From: Ectobacillus ponti | GTDB lineage: Bacteria > Bacillota > Bacilli > Bacillales > Bacillaceae_G | Direction: 5' to 3' | Length of the DNA: 64,000 nt | Assembly (NCBI RefSeq): GCF_024294785.1 | Contig: NZ_JANCLT010000002.1 | Location: 62,001 to 126,000, forward strand | In this document: piece after piece, positions 8,489 to 17,548 of the stretch | Layout: every line of letters begins with the position of its first letter | Numbering within the stretch: the stretch's first letter is position 1 | Translations under genes and position numbers: made by a program | The notes under the pieces: generated by a model | The model's input: the letters and a program-made list of their open reading frames with translations, nothing else | Databases searched by the model: none | Told to the model about the DNA's origin: nothing

Positions 8489-8875
8489 CTAGTATCTTGT
8501 AATATCCATTGGCAGCGCCCCGGCGGCAAAGCCGACGAAGACAAAGCGTTCCGTGCCGGTATTGCGCATGCCGTGAATCTGGTTCGGCTTTGCCAGCAGC
8601 ACCATGCCCTGACGGATGGGAATTTCATGCTCCAAGTCCGGGTAATAGACGCCTTCCCCCTGCATGCACACCCAAATGTCATCAACGTTGGAGTGGGAAT
8701 GGAGGTACAGGTCCTGGCCTGGCTCAAGACACCATACAGCTCCAACCGTCTTATCTGTTTCGTAAAAATAATTTTTCTGCGCAACATGCGGATCGAACTT
8801 GGCAATTTTATCAATCTCAAAAACTCGTTCCTTTATCATATCCTCCACAGTCGGCAAAGCCGCTTCCTTTTCCAT
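8489..8875 (-). CDS. Single-domain cupin in the ureide operon
   Basis: The protein has 128 residues. The cupin core has the metal-binding motif GQDLYLHSHSNVDDIWVCMQ (His-x-His with Asp in place of the usual Glu) and a second motif, PNQIHGMRNTG. I preferred the ATG at 8875 because AAGGGA lies just upstream. It is the last gene of the allantoin cluster, after AllE. That cluster lacks a recognisable AllA, so this cupin is a candidate ureidoglycolate lyase acting on the AllE product. A regulatory or sugar-binding cupin is the alternative. Confidence 0.75.
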   Translation of the reverse strand: MEKEAALPTVEDMIKERVFEIDKIAKFDPHVAQKNYFYETDKTVGAVWCLEPGQDLYLHSHSNVDDIWVCMQGEGVYYPDLEHEIPIRQGMVLLAKPNQIHGMRNTGTERFVFVGFAAGALPMDITRY

Positions 8876-8905
8876 ATCAGCACATCCCTTCATGTTTGGG
8901 TTTTC

Positions 8906-9670
8906 TTACAGCTCCGCGTCCCGGTTGCAGTCCTTGGAATATACGTAGGTCAAGCTTTCCCGCCCTACTGCGTAGGCTGCTTGATGCACATACGGCCCCA
9001 TGAAAATATAGTCGCCCTTCTTCACCGGCACCCACTTGTTATCCAGGTTGTACATGCCTTCACCGGACAGCAGGTATGCGCCATGCTCCTGCACATGCGT
9101 CTCAATAAACGGGTGGCAGGCTGCCGGGTCAAACGAAAGGATATGGAAATTCATATCAAAATCCAGATCCGTCGGCAGCAGGTCCTTGATATGAACATTG
9201 TGCATGTTGTCATAAATGCGATACTCAATGTGGTTGGCATGGGAGGAATAGACCCATGGCTTTTTCCCTTCAAGCGGCCGGTATTTTTGCTTATAGAGGA
9301 ACAGCCGGGCATCCTCATCCGCTACATTCTCCAGGTACATCTTCGTTCCCGGCGGACAGTAGAGATAGCCGCTCTCCTCGAGTGTGAACTCCTGCTGGTC
9401 CGTGGAAGCCTTAATTTTCCCTTCCAGCACATACACAAACGTTTCAATATTCTCCTGGCCGCCAAAGCCGGCAGCATTCCGGCCTCCCTTATGCATGGTC
9501 ACCATATAGTCGACGAAGCTGGCGCCAAGCTTCGGTGATGCCAGAATGGAAATCGTACAGTTTTCAAAGCCTGGAATCACATTGTTGACTAAGCCTTCCG
9601 GCGCAATCAGCGCGTATTTGCCATGCTCAATGATGGATCTGCTGGATAATAGGTCCTTCGGGTATCCCAT
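8906..9670 (-). CDS. allE: (S)-ureidoglycine aminohydrolase AllE
   Basis: AllE releases ammonia from (S)-ureidoglycine to give (S)-ureidoglycolate, after allantoate hydrolysis. The 254-residue bicupin matches the family's usual length (about 260). The C-terminal cupin carries the expected Mn-binding set HPFIETHVQEHGAYLLSGEG, and the N-terminal half has GFGGQENIETFVYVLEGK. AGGAGA precedes the ATG. It lies between allantoinase and the single-domain cupin, which fits the pathway order. Cytoplasmic. Confidence 0.92.
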   Translation of the reverse strand: MGYPKDLLSSRSIIEHGKYALIAPEGLVNNVIPGFENCTISILASPKLGASFVDYMVTMHKGGRNAAGFGGQENIETFVYVLEGKIKASTDQQEFTLEESGYLYCPPGTKMYLENVADEDARLFLYKQKYRPLEGKKPWVYSSHANHIEYRIYDNMHNVHIKDLLPTDLDFDMNFHILSFDPAACHPFIETHVQEHGAYLLSGEGMYNLDNKWVPVKKGDYIFMGPYVHQAAYAVGRESLTYVYSKDCNRDAEL

Positions 9671-9703
9671 GCTTGTATTCTCCTCTGCACTTGGTTTGAA
9701 ATT

Positions 9704-11053
9704 TCAGCCTACTTCTATTTGCCGGTCCGCTGTGATTGTGCCATCCTCGTACACCACACGGCCGTTCACAATGGTCATCTTGACTGCCCCGGTAAAGGTT
9801 CTGCCGATATACGGAGACTGCTGATGCCGGTAAAGCAGGTCTTCCCGCTTCAGGGTAAAGCTTTCGTTCAGATTCACAATGGTCAAATCCGCGTCGCTGC
9901 CGGCGGCAATGATTCCTTTGCGCGGATAGAGGCCAAACAGCTTTGCCGGGTTGGCTGCTGTCAGCCGGGCAATTTGCTCAAGCGGCATCTGACGCTCATG
10001 GTGCCCTTCCGTCAACAGAATGTTCAGTGTGGACTGCGCGCCGGAAATGCCACCCCATGCCCGGAAGAAGTCGCCGTTTTGCACTTCCTTCATGGCTGGC
10101 GGAGCCGGGGAATGGTCAGAGGCAATGACATCAATCTCCCCATTTTGCAAGGAAGCCCACAAATCCTCGACCTCCTGCTCATCCCGCAGCGGCGGACAGC
10201 ACTTCGCCACGCCCCCCTGCTCCTCCAGGTCGCTTACCGTCAAGGATAGATAATGAGGACACGTCTCCACTGTAATGTCGACGCCCCGTTCCTTTGCTTC
10301 CTGAATGACCTGCACGACCTTCCGGCTGCTGGCATGCACGACGTGCACCTTGCAGCCTGTTGCTTCGGCATAAGAAATGATGCGCCGCACCGCTTCAATT
10401 TCGGAAATAATCGGCCGGGATTCCACAAAATCACGTGCAGACGTCCAATTCTGCTTCTGCTTTTCCTGCGCGAGCTGATCACAGATCACTGTGCTTTCCG
10501 CATGCACCGCCAGCAGAGAACCGACAGCCGCAATTTCCGCCATCCCTTTAAAAATCGTCACATCATCCACATGGTTGAAGTCAGCAATGCCGCTCGGCGA
10601 CATGAAGGCCTTAAAGCCAATGACGCCGTTCTCGTGCAGCTCCTGAATATGTTCAATGTTTTCCGGCACAAGCCCGCCCCAGAAAAAAGCATTGACCACC
10701 GATTTGCCTTCCGTGCATGCCTTCTTCAGGTCCAGGTTTTCCTTGTTAATGGTGGGCGGTGTGCTGTTCAGCGGCATGTCAAAATAGGATGTCACCCCGC
10801 CGGCAGCCAGACTGCGGCTTCCTGTGTACACGCCCTCCCATTCTGTCCGGCCCGGCTCATTGAAATGCACGTGGGAGTCAATGAGTCCCGGAAAAATGTG
10901 CCTGCCGGCTGCATCAATGATTCTTTCTGCTTCTGCATCACGCAAAGCATCTGCAGAAATCGTCTGGAGTTTGCCATCCACAATGCCGATGTCACCTTTT
11001 ACAACGGAGTCCGGAAGAACGATGCTCCCGTTCCGGATGATCAGATCATACAT
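9704..11053 (-). CDS. allB: Allantoinase AllB
   Basis: AllB opens the hydantoin ring of allantoin to give allantoate. This amidohydrolase-fold enzyme (449 residues) has the metal motif DSHVHFNEPGRTEWEG, the bridging lysine in GFKAFMSPSG, later metal histidines (LAVHAES, VHVVHAS) and the aspartate in ASDHSPAPP. The start is the ATG at 11053, eight bases after AGGAGG; an in-frame GTG at 11062 overlaps that site. It lies between allC and allE. A second paralogue is encoded at 19577. Confidence 0.93.
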   Translation of the reverse strand: MYDLIIRNGSIVLPDSVVKGDIGIVDGKLQTISADALRDAEAERIIDAAGRHIFPGLIDSHVHFNEPGRTEWEGVYTGSRSLAAGGVTSYFDMPLNSTPPTINKENLDLKKACTEGKSVVNAFFWGGLVPENIEHIQELHENGVIGFKAFMSPSGIADFNHVDDVTIFKGMAEIAAVGSLLAVHAESTVICDQLAQEKQKQNWTSARDFVESRPIISEIEAVRRIISYAEATGCKVHVVHASSRKVVQVIQEAKERGVDITVETCPHYLSLTVSDLEEQGGVAKCCPPLRDEQEVEDLWASLQNGEIDVIASDHSPAPPAMKEVQNGDFFRAWGGISGAQSTLNILLTEGHHERQMPLEQIARLTAANPAKLFGLYPRKGIIAAGSDADLTIVNLNESFTLKREDLLYRHQQSPYIGRTFTGAVKMTIVNGRVVYEDGTITADRQIEVG

Positions 11054-11085
11054 ACAGTGCACCTCCTTATTTCAGCGTGATATAC

Positions 11086-12345
11086 CTATGCAAGGACAAG
11101 CTTAGTGACAGCAGACAGCAAAACCTCTGCTCCTGCGCCAATGTCTTCCTCAGCGACAAATTCATCCGGATGGTGGCTCAGGCCATCCAGGCAGCGGACA
11201 AAAATCATCGCAACATCCGTCACATGGGCCATGGCCATGGCATCATGGCCGGCGCCGCTGACCATTTGAATGACAGGTCCGCCCCGTTCTTGGATGGATG
11301 CTGCGAGAATGGCCATCAGCTTCTCATCGCAGTATACCGGACTGACCTCCATCACCTGTTCAAAGCAAATCTGCAGCCCTCTGGCAGCTGCCATTCTTTC
11401 CGCTTCGCCAAGAATGGCTTGAATGGCCTGTTCCTTGCGCTCCACATGCAAATCCCGGATGTCCAATGTGCCGGACACACGGCCTGGAATGACATTGCTG
11501 GCTCCCGGGTGGACCGTCAGCTTCCCGACTGTGGCAACCAGCGGTTCATGAAGCAGCGCCTGCTTCTCTATGAAAGAGATCAGCTCACTTGCGCCCAGCA
11601 ACGCATCTTGGCGGATGGAAACGGGAACTGTCCCCGCATGTCCGGATTTCCCTGTAATTTCAAAGGAGAATCTGGTGGCTCCGGCAATGCCCGTCACAAC
11701 GCCGACAGGCTGCTGCTCACACTCCAGCACCGGTCCTTGTTCCATATGAAGCTCCAAGTACGCAAGCAGCTCTTCAGGACGGCGGCGGGCTGACTGATAC
11801 TCGTACGGATTCTCAATTCCGGCTTGCCGCAATGCTTCCGCAACAGAGATGCCCTGCTCATCCGTCCTGGCCAGGTCGCTGTCGGTGAACAAACCCGCAA
11901 CTGCTTTGCTTCCCAGGAAGGTGGAGTGGAATCGGACACCCTCCTCATCACAAAAACCGATTACCTCAATGGGATTTTCCGGAACAATTCCGGCATCCCG
12001 CAGTGCCTGCACCACTTCAATTCCAGTGAGGACGCCCAAGGTGCCGTCATATTTCCCCGCTTCAATCACGCTGTCCAAATGTGATCCAATCAGCAGCACG
12101 GGGGCAGATGGATTTCTTCCCTCATAACGGCCGATCAGGTTATTGAGACTGTCCTTCCTCACTGCCATGCCGGCAGCCGCCATCCATTGCTCCACCAGCT
12201 GTTCCGCCTCGGCACTCTCCTTCGTAAAGGGAAGCCTTGTGACACCGACAGCTGTCGCCGAGCACGCCGACAGCTGCTCCAGCCGGGCGCAAATCCGTTT
12301 CGCGTCGATATGATGCTTCACCGCAACCAAGTAATCACTTCCCAT
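11086..12345 (-). CDS. allC: Allantoate amidohydrolase AllC (M20 family)
   Basis: AllC hydrolyses allantoate to ureidoglycine, CO2 and ammonia. The protein has about 419 residues, typical of the Zn/Mn M20 carbamoylase group. Metal and catalytic motifs are visible: LLIGSHLDSVIEAGKYDGTL, then GFCDEEGVRFHSTFLGSKA, then LELHMEQGPVLE, and MVSGAGHDAMAMA near the end. I place the start at 12345, where ATG overlaps the upstream TGA by one base (TGATG). N-carbamoyl-L-amino-acid hydrolase is the main alternative, but the neighbours argue for AllC. Confidence 0.9.
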   Translation of the reverse strand: MGSDYLVAVKHHIDAKRICARLEQLSACSATAVGVTRLPFTKESAEAEQLVEQWMAAAGMAVRKDSLNNLIGRYEGRNPSAPVLLIGSHLDSVIEAGKYDGTLGVLTGIEVVQALRDAGIVPENPIEVIGFCDEEGVRFHSTFLGSKAVAGLFTDSDLARTDEQGISVAEALRQAGIENPYEYQSARRRPEELLAYLELHMEQGPVLECEQQPVGVVTGIAGATRFSFEITGKSGHAGTVPVSIRQDALLGASELISFIEKQALLHEPLVATVGKLTVHPGASNVIPGRVSGTLDIRDLHVERKEQAIQAILGEAERMAAARGLQICFEQVMEVSPVYCDEKLMAILAASIQERGGPVIQMVSGAGHDAMAMAHVTDVAMIFVRCLDGLSHHPDEFVAEEDIGAGAEVLLSAVTKLVLA

Positions 12346-13286
12346 CAAATTAGAATAGATGCACCCTTTTTCGCATGCAGCAGCGACCAAGCATCGACCA
12401 AAGTCCGTTTTGATTGCGCGATGATGATATCGGACAGCTCAGAACCGACAGGCTTTACTTCAAAGGCAACCATATTTTTAACGCCTTCGCCGATATAGCC
12501 GATTTCCAGGAGCACCCGCAGGTATTCCGCAAGCTCCGGCACAGCCACTTCGCTGCCCGGATAGCCAAAGCGCGGATGCTGGTCTCCATAAGCCGGGTCT
12601 GCCGGGTTCTGAATATAGCAATTGCCAATATGGGCATGGTTGATATAATCACGCGCCACTGTCAAAGCATCAGCTGACGTTTCACGCTGCATCGGCAAAT
12701 GGCTCAAATCCAGCATCAGCCCGAAGGACGGGTCTGTCTTCCGCACCTCTTTCGCCACCTCCACCGCAAGCGCGTTTGAACCAATCAAGCATCTCTTGTC
12801 TGTCTCATCATCAAAGGTTTCGAGCGAGAGCACGAGATCTCCTTTCACGCGCGCATACTCGCAAAGCTCTTTGATGGAATCTGTCAGCAGCTGCAGCGCC
12901 TCATCCTGCCGATCTATCGGTCTGGCGCCGCTTAGGAAGCCGAGCTTGGAAGCCTGGAGCTCATACGCCTGGTCAATTGCCCCTTTTACCAAATCGATGG
13001 CCCGGCGGCGCTCCGCCTCATCGAAGGAGTTCAGATTGCCCTTGTTGCGCAGCAGAATCGGCTGTGCGCCAAAGCCTACCGTCATGCCCCCGCTCTGCAG
13101 CATCGCTTTGACAAGTTCCCGTTCCTGTTGGTCATGGACAGACGTAATTTCAATTCCGGAAAAAAAGTCATCCTGAACAATTTTTTTGACCGTTTCCGCC
13201 ACCGGGCCTTCACCGCCCATGGTTTCCGGATATGCCATGAAATGCACGATTCCAACCTTCATACTGTTATGCAGGTTTGCTGACAT
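12345..13286 (-). CDS. Sugar isomerase/epimerase, AP-endonuclease-2 TIM barrel
   Basis: This 313-residue xylose-isomerase-like barrel protein has LSLETFDD (metal Glu), FGLMLDLSHLP (metal Asp and His), NHAHIGNCYI (metal His) and a late Glu in MVAFEVKP. This family includes hydroxypyruvate isomerase (Hyi), which interconverts tartronate semialdehyde and hydroxypyruvate. Its place between a Gcl-like enzyme and allC makes that activity a reasonable guess. It is coupled by a one-base overlap to allC, and AGGAGG precedes its ATG. The exact substrate is not proven by sequence. Confidence 0.82.
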   Translation of the reverse strand: MSANLHNSMKVGIVHFMAYPETMGGEGPVAETVKKIVQDDFFSGIEITSVHDQQERELVKAMLQSGGMTVGFGAQPILLRNKGNLNSFDEAERRRAIDLVKGAIDQAYELQASKLGFLSGARPIDRQDEALQLLTDSIKELCEYARVKGDLVLSLETFDDETDKRCLIGSNALAVEVAKEVRKTDPSFGLMLDLSHLPMQRETSADALTVARDYINHAHIGNCYIQNPADPAYGDQHPRFGYPGSEVAVPELAEYLRVLLEIGYIGEGVKNMVAFEVKPVGSELSDIIIAQSKRTLVDAWSLLHAKKGASILI

Positions 13287-13375
13287 TGTCTCTTTCCTCC
13301 TGACAGTTCATTTGGCGCACCGGGCAACCGGCAGGCGGCCCGGCACTTTTTTATATGAATCTTAAAAACTGGCTT

Positions 13376-15136
13376 TTATTGCTTGGAAAAGTCAATCTGG
13401 CTGGAGTATGTGAAGCCATTCAGCGCCCCATTGTTGGAGAACTCGCATGCCTTCTCAGGATCGGGGTCTACAATTACTTCAAGCAAGTACGGTTTTCCTG
13501 AATTCACGGCACGCTGCAGCGCCGGCTTGATGTCATCGTAATGCGTGATCAGTTCTCCGCGGACACCCATGCCCTCGGCTGTCTTGACGAAGTCAATGCC
13601 GCGGTCGGTGTTGTCGCAAAGCTCGTTGATGTAGTTGAGGTCAGTGGAAATGCGGCGTTCACCATAGAACCAGTTCTGTTGTTGGCGAATCAGGCCAAGC
13701 AGGGAGTTGTTTAAGCAGAAGATGATTACTGGAATGTTGTGTTTTGCGGCTGTTGCAAGGTCTTGCAGAGACATTCCCAGGCTTCCGTCACCAAGGATGT
13801 TGACACTTTGTCTTTCAGGGTATGCCAGCTTGGCAGCCATTGCGGCGCCAAGGCCCCAGCCCATTGTGCCGGCGCCGCCTGTCAGCAGGTACGTTCTCGG
13901 CTCATATGTTTCAAACAGCTGGCAGGACCAAATTTGGCTGATGCCGCAGTCGTGCGAGACGAAAGCATCACGGTCCAGGAACTCGCGCAGCTCGCGCAAG
14001 GCCCGCTCCTGGCGGATTGGCAGCGTTGTATAATCTGTTTTGCGCGCCCATTTCTTGCGCTCCTCAGTCAAATCAAGCTTCACATCCGTCTCAACAGCGG
14101 CTGCTACAGCGGCCTTCAGACTCTTATGCGCTTCTGTCAGCTTCACCATGAACGACTTGACATCGGACACGACGCCCAGCGTTGCCGGAACTGTCTTGCC
14201 AAGCTCCTTATTGTCAATATTAACGTGGATGATTTTTTTGCCATTTTGTGTGAATACGGCAACGTTTCCTGTAGAGCGGTCAGCGAAGCGGCCTCCCAGG
14301 TTAATGACCAAATCTGCCTCAATGACCGTTTTATTGCCAAAAGGAGTATCCAGCATGGTTCCCATGCGTCCGGCAAACAGCGGATGGTCATTCGGGAAGG
14401 TATCCATGCCCATGCCTGTCGTGACAACCGGAATCTGCAGCTCCTCTGCCAACGCCTTCAGCTCGGCAGTGGCATTTGCCAAATTTACGCCGCCGCCGGA
14501 AATCAGCACCGGCCGCTTTGCTTCCTTCAGCAGCAGGAATGTTTTATGAATATCTTCATCAGAAGCGGACGGCAGGTTATTTGCAGGTGTAGAGGCAATT
14601 AGGGCATCCAGGTCCACTTCCACCTCCACCTTTTGCTGGTCCACCGGAAGATCCAGCAGCACCGGCCCTCTTCTTCCGGTTGTCGCCGTAATCCAGGCTT
14701 CATGAATGAACTCGGCTGCCTTGCTGCCGTCCGTCAAACGGTAGGAGGCTTTTGTAACCGGCTTTGCCATCTCCACAATCGGCGCTTCCTGGAACTGCAT
14801 GGTGCCGATCAGGCTGTTCTTTTGCTGGCCGGTAATGGCAATCATCGGAATGGAGTCCATCCAGGCACTGTAGAGGCCTGTCAGGAAGTTCGTGCCCCCC
14901 GGTCCGGAGGTGGCGACGCATACCCCCACTTCTCCCGTGGCCCGGGAATAGCCGTCCGCCATGAAAGCGCCGGTCTGCTCATGCCGCACCACATAGGACT
15001 CGATCGCCGTCAGTTCCCGGATGGCATCATAAAATGGAAGGATGGCAGCACCCGGAACACCATAAATGTGCTTCACACCTCTTTTTTCTAAGTAACGCGC
15101 CATCAATTCAGCTGCTGTCATTCTTTCCTTTGCCAT
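13376..15136 (-). CDS. Glyoxylate carboligase-like ThDP enzyme
   Basis: This 586-residue enzyme of the acetolactate synthase superfamily would condense two glyoxylates to tartronate semialdehyde plus CO2. It looks closer to Gcl than to IlvB: GVPGAAILPFYDAI near the N-terminus, LLGLIRQQQNWF, and GIDFVKTAEGMGV. The ThDP motif GDGSLGMSLQDLATAAKHNIP is intact. Unlike E. coli Gcl, which has Val at the ThDP-activating position, this protein has the canonical Glu (VRHEQTGAFMADG). The ATG follows the kinase stop directly, with GGGGAGG as the ribosome binding site. Another 2-keto-acid carboligase cannot be excluded. Confidence 0.8.
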   Translation of the reverse strand: MAKERMTAAELMARYLEKRGVKHIYGVPGAAILPFYDAIRELTAIESYVVRHEQTGAFMADGYSRATGEVGVCVATSGPGGTNFLTGLYSAWMDSIPMIAITGQQKNSLIGTMQFQEAPIVEMAKPVTKASYRLTDGSKAAEFIHEAWITATTGRRGPVLLDLPVDQQKVEVEVDLDALIASTPANNLPSASDEDIHKTFLLLKEAKRPVLISGGGVNLANATAELKALAEELQIPVVTTGMGMDTFPNDHPLFAGRMGTMLDTPFGNKTVIEADLVINLGGRFADRSTGNVAVFTQNGKKIIHVNIDNKELGKTVPATLGVVSDVKSFMVKLTEAHKSLKAAVAAAVETDVKLDLTEERKKWARKTDYTTLPIRQERALRELREFLDRDAFVSHDCGISQIWSCQLFETYEPRTYLLTGGAGTMGWGLGAAMAAKLAYPERQSVNILGDGSLGMSLQDLATAAKHNIPVIIFCLNNSLLGLIRQQQNWFYGERRISTDLNYINELCDNTDRGIDFVKTAEGMGVRGELITHYDDIKPALQRAVNSGKPYLLEVIVDPDPEKACEFSNNGALNGFTYSSQIDFSKQ

Positions 15137-16576
15137 TTAAACCTCTCCCCTTTGACTGCTTTTTATTGTTGCAACAACCTGTGCAATGGAATGCGTTTGT
15201 CCGACGTTGCCCGGAAACACAATGTAAGGCGTGTTTGGAAACTTTGCTTCGCTGCCCGTGAGCCATACAGGAACACCGGCCACCGCCTGCCCCAGAATTT
15301 TCGCGTACTTGATGCCGAGCCCTTCCGTGGCGACATCGCTGGAGGTGATGCCCCCCTTGGCAATCATGTAGCTTGGCTTCACCTGCAGAGATTTCACAAC
15401 ATCGACAAGGGCACTTGAAATGAGATGGCTGACCTTCAGATTTTCCTCTTTTCCCGGCACAAGGATGACGTCCCGGCTTGTATACACAAGGGTGTCACAC
15501 CCTGCGGAAATGTACTGGTCAGCGAGATGGCACACACGCTGAATTTCCGCGTCTCTCGTCGTCTCCTGCAGCACCTTTGCCGCACTCAGCTCAAGCTGCT
15601 TCAGCGGCTGCTGCTTGCATACATACTGCAGCTGCTCTGTCGTCTTTTTCGTATGAGAACCGACAACAATCAACCCTCCGTTTGACATACCATCCCCGGC
15701 AATCATCTCATCCCCTGTCACATACGGCCGGTCCCCGATGCCGGCAAGGGACTTCACGATGGAGGCCGCCGTCCGGAACAGATAATGCTTTCCGTCCCGC
15801 AGCGCCTGCAAGATCGCCAGCGAAACAATATCCAAGTCATAATAGCTGACTGCATTTATGATGATGGGCGCATTCTGTGCGGCAGCCATGATCTTCTCAT
15901 GGACCCGCTCCACTCCACCGTCCCGGATGTCTTCCAGCGAAATGCTGAGAACAGCCTTCGCAGGCGTTCTTCCCTCTGTTTTCTCCTCCACCCATTTCGC
16001 CAAATCCGCGTGCTGGTAGCCGAATACCGCATCCTTGGCAAACTCTGTCTCATTGACAGGGACAAGCTTGTCATCCATCCCGAGGTAGTGGGTGTTCCCA
16101 ACTGTATATCGGTCCCCTTCCAGGAAAGCCGGGATGATGAAGTGGCCGTCGGCTGCTTCTCCAAGCCTCCCCAGCTCATCGGCCAGCACATCCACCTCCA
16201 GCGGATAGTGCCCCCTTAAGGTGGAATCGCTTCTGCTGATCAGAGAAAAAGAGATTCCCAGTTCGCCCGCCACCGCCGCGACGTTGCGGACAATTTCACG
16301 GTTGATCCGCTCCGCCGCTGCTTCGGTGCAGCTTCGGGTGTTTGTCAGGATATAGAATACACTGCGGTCATCGGACATGGCCTTTCGGATCCAATCCTTG
16401 CCCCAGTCCGTAATGACGAAAATATCATGCACGGTTTGTACGCCGGTCGGGTCATCGTCCAGCACAATCAGCTTATGGTTCATTTCCTGCAGCTGCTGGC
16501 TGATGCTTTCCCGCAAACCCGGCTCTGCCGCCGCGCGCGGCAGACCTTCCAGAGAGCTTAATGTAAAGCTTGCCAA
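15137..16576 (-). CDS. Four-carbon acid sugar kinase (DUF1537 family)
   Basis: This 479-residue kinase belongs to the family that phosphorylates threonate, erythronate or 3-oxo-tetronate. Visible signatures are VLDDDPTGVQTVHD (about 39-52), SLISRSDSTLRGHYPLE, the C-terminal nucleotide-binding KGGITSSDVATEGLGI and IVFPGNVG. The start is a TTG at 16576, six bases after GGAGGGG. It sits between a split transketolase and a Gcl-like enzyme, and the usual partners of this family (dehydrogenase, decarboxylase) are absent nearby. In this setting 3-oxo-tetronate is a plausible substrate. Confidence 0.87.
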   Translation of the reverse strand: MASFTLSSLEGLPRAAAEPGLRESISQQLQEMNHKLIVLDDDPTGVQTVHDIFVITDWGKDWIRKAMSDDRSVFYILTNTRSCTEAAAERINREIVRNVAAVAGELGISFSLISRSDSTLRGHYPLEVDVLADELGRLGEAADGHFIIPAFLEGDRYTVGNTHYLGMDDKLVPVNETEFAKDAVFGYQHADLAKWVEEKTEGRTPAKAVLSISLEDIRDGGVERVHEKIMAAAQNAPIIINAVSYYDLDIVSLAILQALRDGKHYLFRTAASIVKSLAGIGDRPYVTGDEMIAGDGMSNGGLIVVGSHTKKTTEQLQYVCKQQPLKQLELSAAKVLQETTRDAEIQRVCHLADQYISAGCDTLVYTSRDVILVPGKEENLKVSHLISSALVDVVKSLQVKPSYMIAKGGITSSDVATEGLGIKYAKILGQAVAGVPVWLTGSEAKFPNTPYIVFPGNVGQTHSIAQVVATIKSSQRGEV

Positions 16577-16602
16577 TGTCCGCCCCTCCCTTCGTTTGCC
16601 GC

Positions 16603-17547
16603 CTACCGCACTCTTTCGCCCAGCAGCTCCGCTGCAGTTGCCGCGATGCGGCCCGCTCTCAGCTCGAACAGATCGAGCAATTCATCCATTTTGCCGGATA
16701 CACCGAATCGGTCATTTGTGCCGATCCTCCGCAACTTCGCCGGCTGATGCTCGGACAGCACTTCGGCCACCGCACTGCCCAGTCCGCCGATAATGGAGTG
16801 CTCCTCCGCGGTAATGACATGCCCCGTCTTTGCCGCAGAGGCAATGATGGCTTCCTGATCGATCGGCTTGATGGTATGGATGTGAAGGACTTCTGCGCTG
16901 ATGTTCTGCATTTCCAGCTCCTCCGCCGCCTTCAGGGACTCGCCCAGCATGATGCCGGTGCTGATGATGGTCACATCCGTGCCGCTCCGGTACAGGATCG
17001 CCTTGCCGATTTCAAACGGCTCCTCACGCTTCGTCACAATTGGGACCGGCAGCTTGCCAACACGCAGATAGACAGGGCCTTTATGGTAATAAGCCGCCTC
17101 CACCGCTTTCTCCATTTCCACTGCATCCGCCGGGACAATGACCGTCATCCGCGGCAGGGAACGCATCAGTGAAATGTCTTCCAGCGGCAGATGCGTTGCT
17201 CCCTCTTGGGCAGCAGAGGTTCCGGCATTATGGCCGACGATTTTCACATTGTTATTGGAATAGCAAACTGAGATTCTCATCTGGTCAAACGCCCGGCCCG
17301 TCAGGAAGTTCGCATAAGCATTTGCAAAGGGAACCTTCCCGGCAATTGCCATGCCCGCTGCTGTTCCAACCAAGTCGCATTCGGAAATGCCGATATTAAA
17401 AAACCGCTCCGGGAATCTGTTTTTAAAGAGATTGGTCATATTGGATTTGGCACAGTCCGCATCCAGAACCACGATATCCTCATGCTGTTCGCCCAGCCGA
17501 ATTAAAGCATCCGCAAAGCCTTTACGAGGCGCTTCTTGATTGGCCAT
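16603..17547 (-). CDS. Transketolase, C-terminal subunit
   Basis: This 314-residue protein covers the pyrimidine-binding and C-terminal domains of transketolase. It starts near FADALIRLGEQHEDIVVLDA and contains NIGISECDLVGTAAGMAIAG with the catalytic Glu. The transketolase C-domain begins at about residue 185 (TIISTGIMLGESLKAAEELE). The start lies one base after the stop of the N-terminal subunit. Split transketolases serve special metabolic clusters in many bacteria; here the partner genes suggest C2 transfer linked to glyoxylate use. Confidence 0.9.
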   Translation of the reverse strand: MANQEAPRKGFADALIRLGEQHEDIVVLDADCAKSNMTNLFKNRFPERFFNIGISECDLVGTAAGMAIAGKVPFANAYANFLTGRAFDQMRISVCYSNNNVKIVGHNAGTSAAQEGATHLPLEDISLMRSLPRMTVIVPADAVEMEKAVEAAYYHKGPVYLRVGKLPVPIVTKREEPFEIGKAILYRSGTDVTIISTGIMLGESLKAAEELEMQNISAEVLHIHTIKPIDQEAIIASAAKTGHVITAEEHSIIGGLGSAVAEVLSEHQPAKLRRIGTNDRFGVSGKMDELLDLFELRAGRIAATAAELLGERVR

Positions 17548-17548
17548 C

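Noticed and set aside
13319-13350. GC-rich hairpin followed by six T on the plus strand
   Set aside because: No plus-strand transcript ends here; on the minus strand, where the genes are, no T tract follows. It could still be a weak stem in the operon message.
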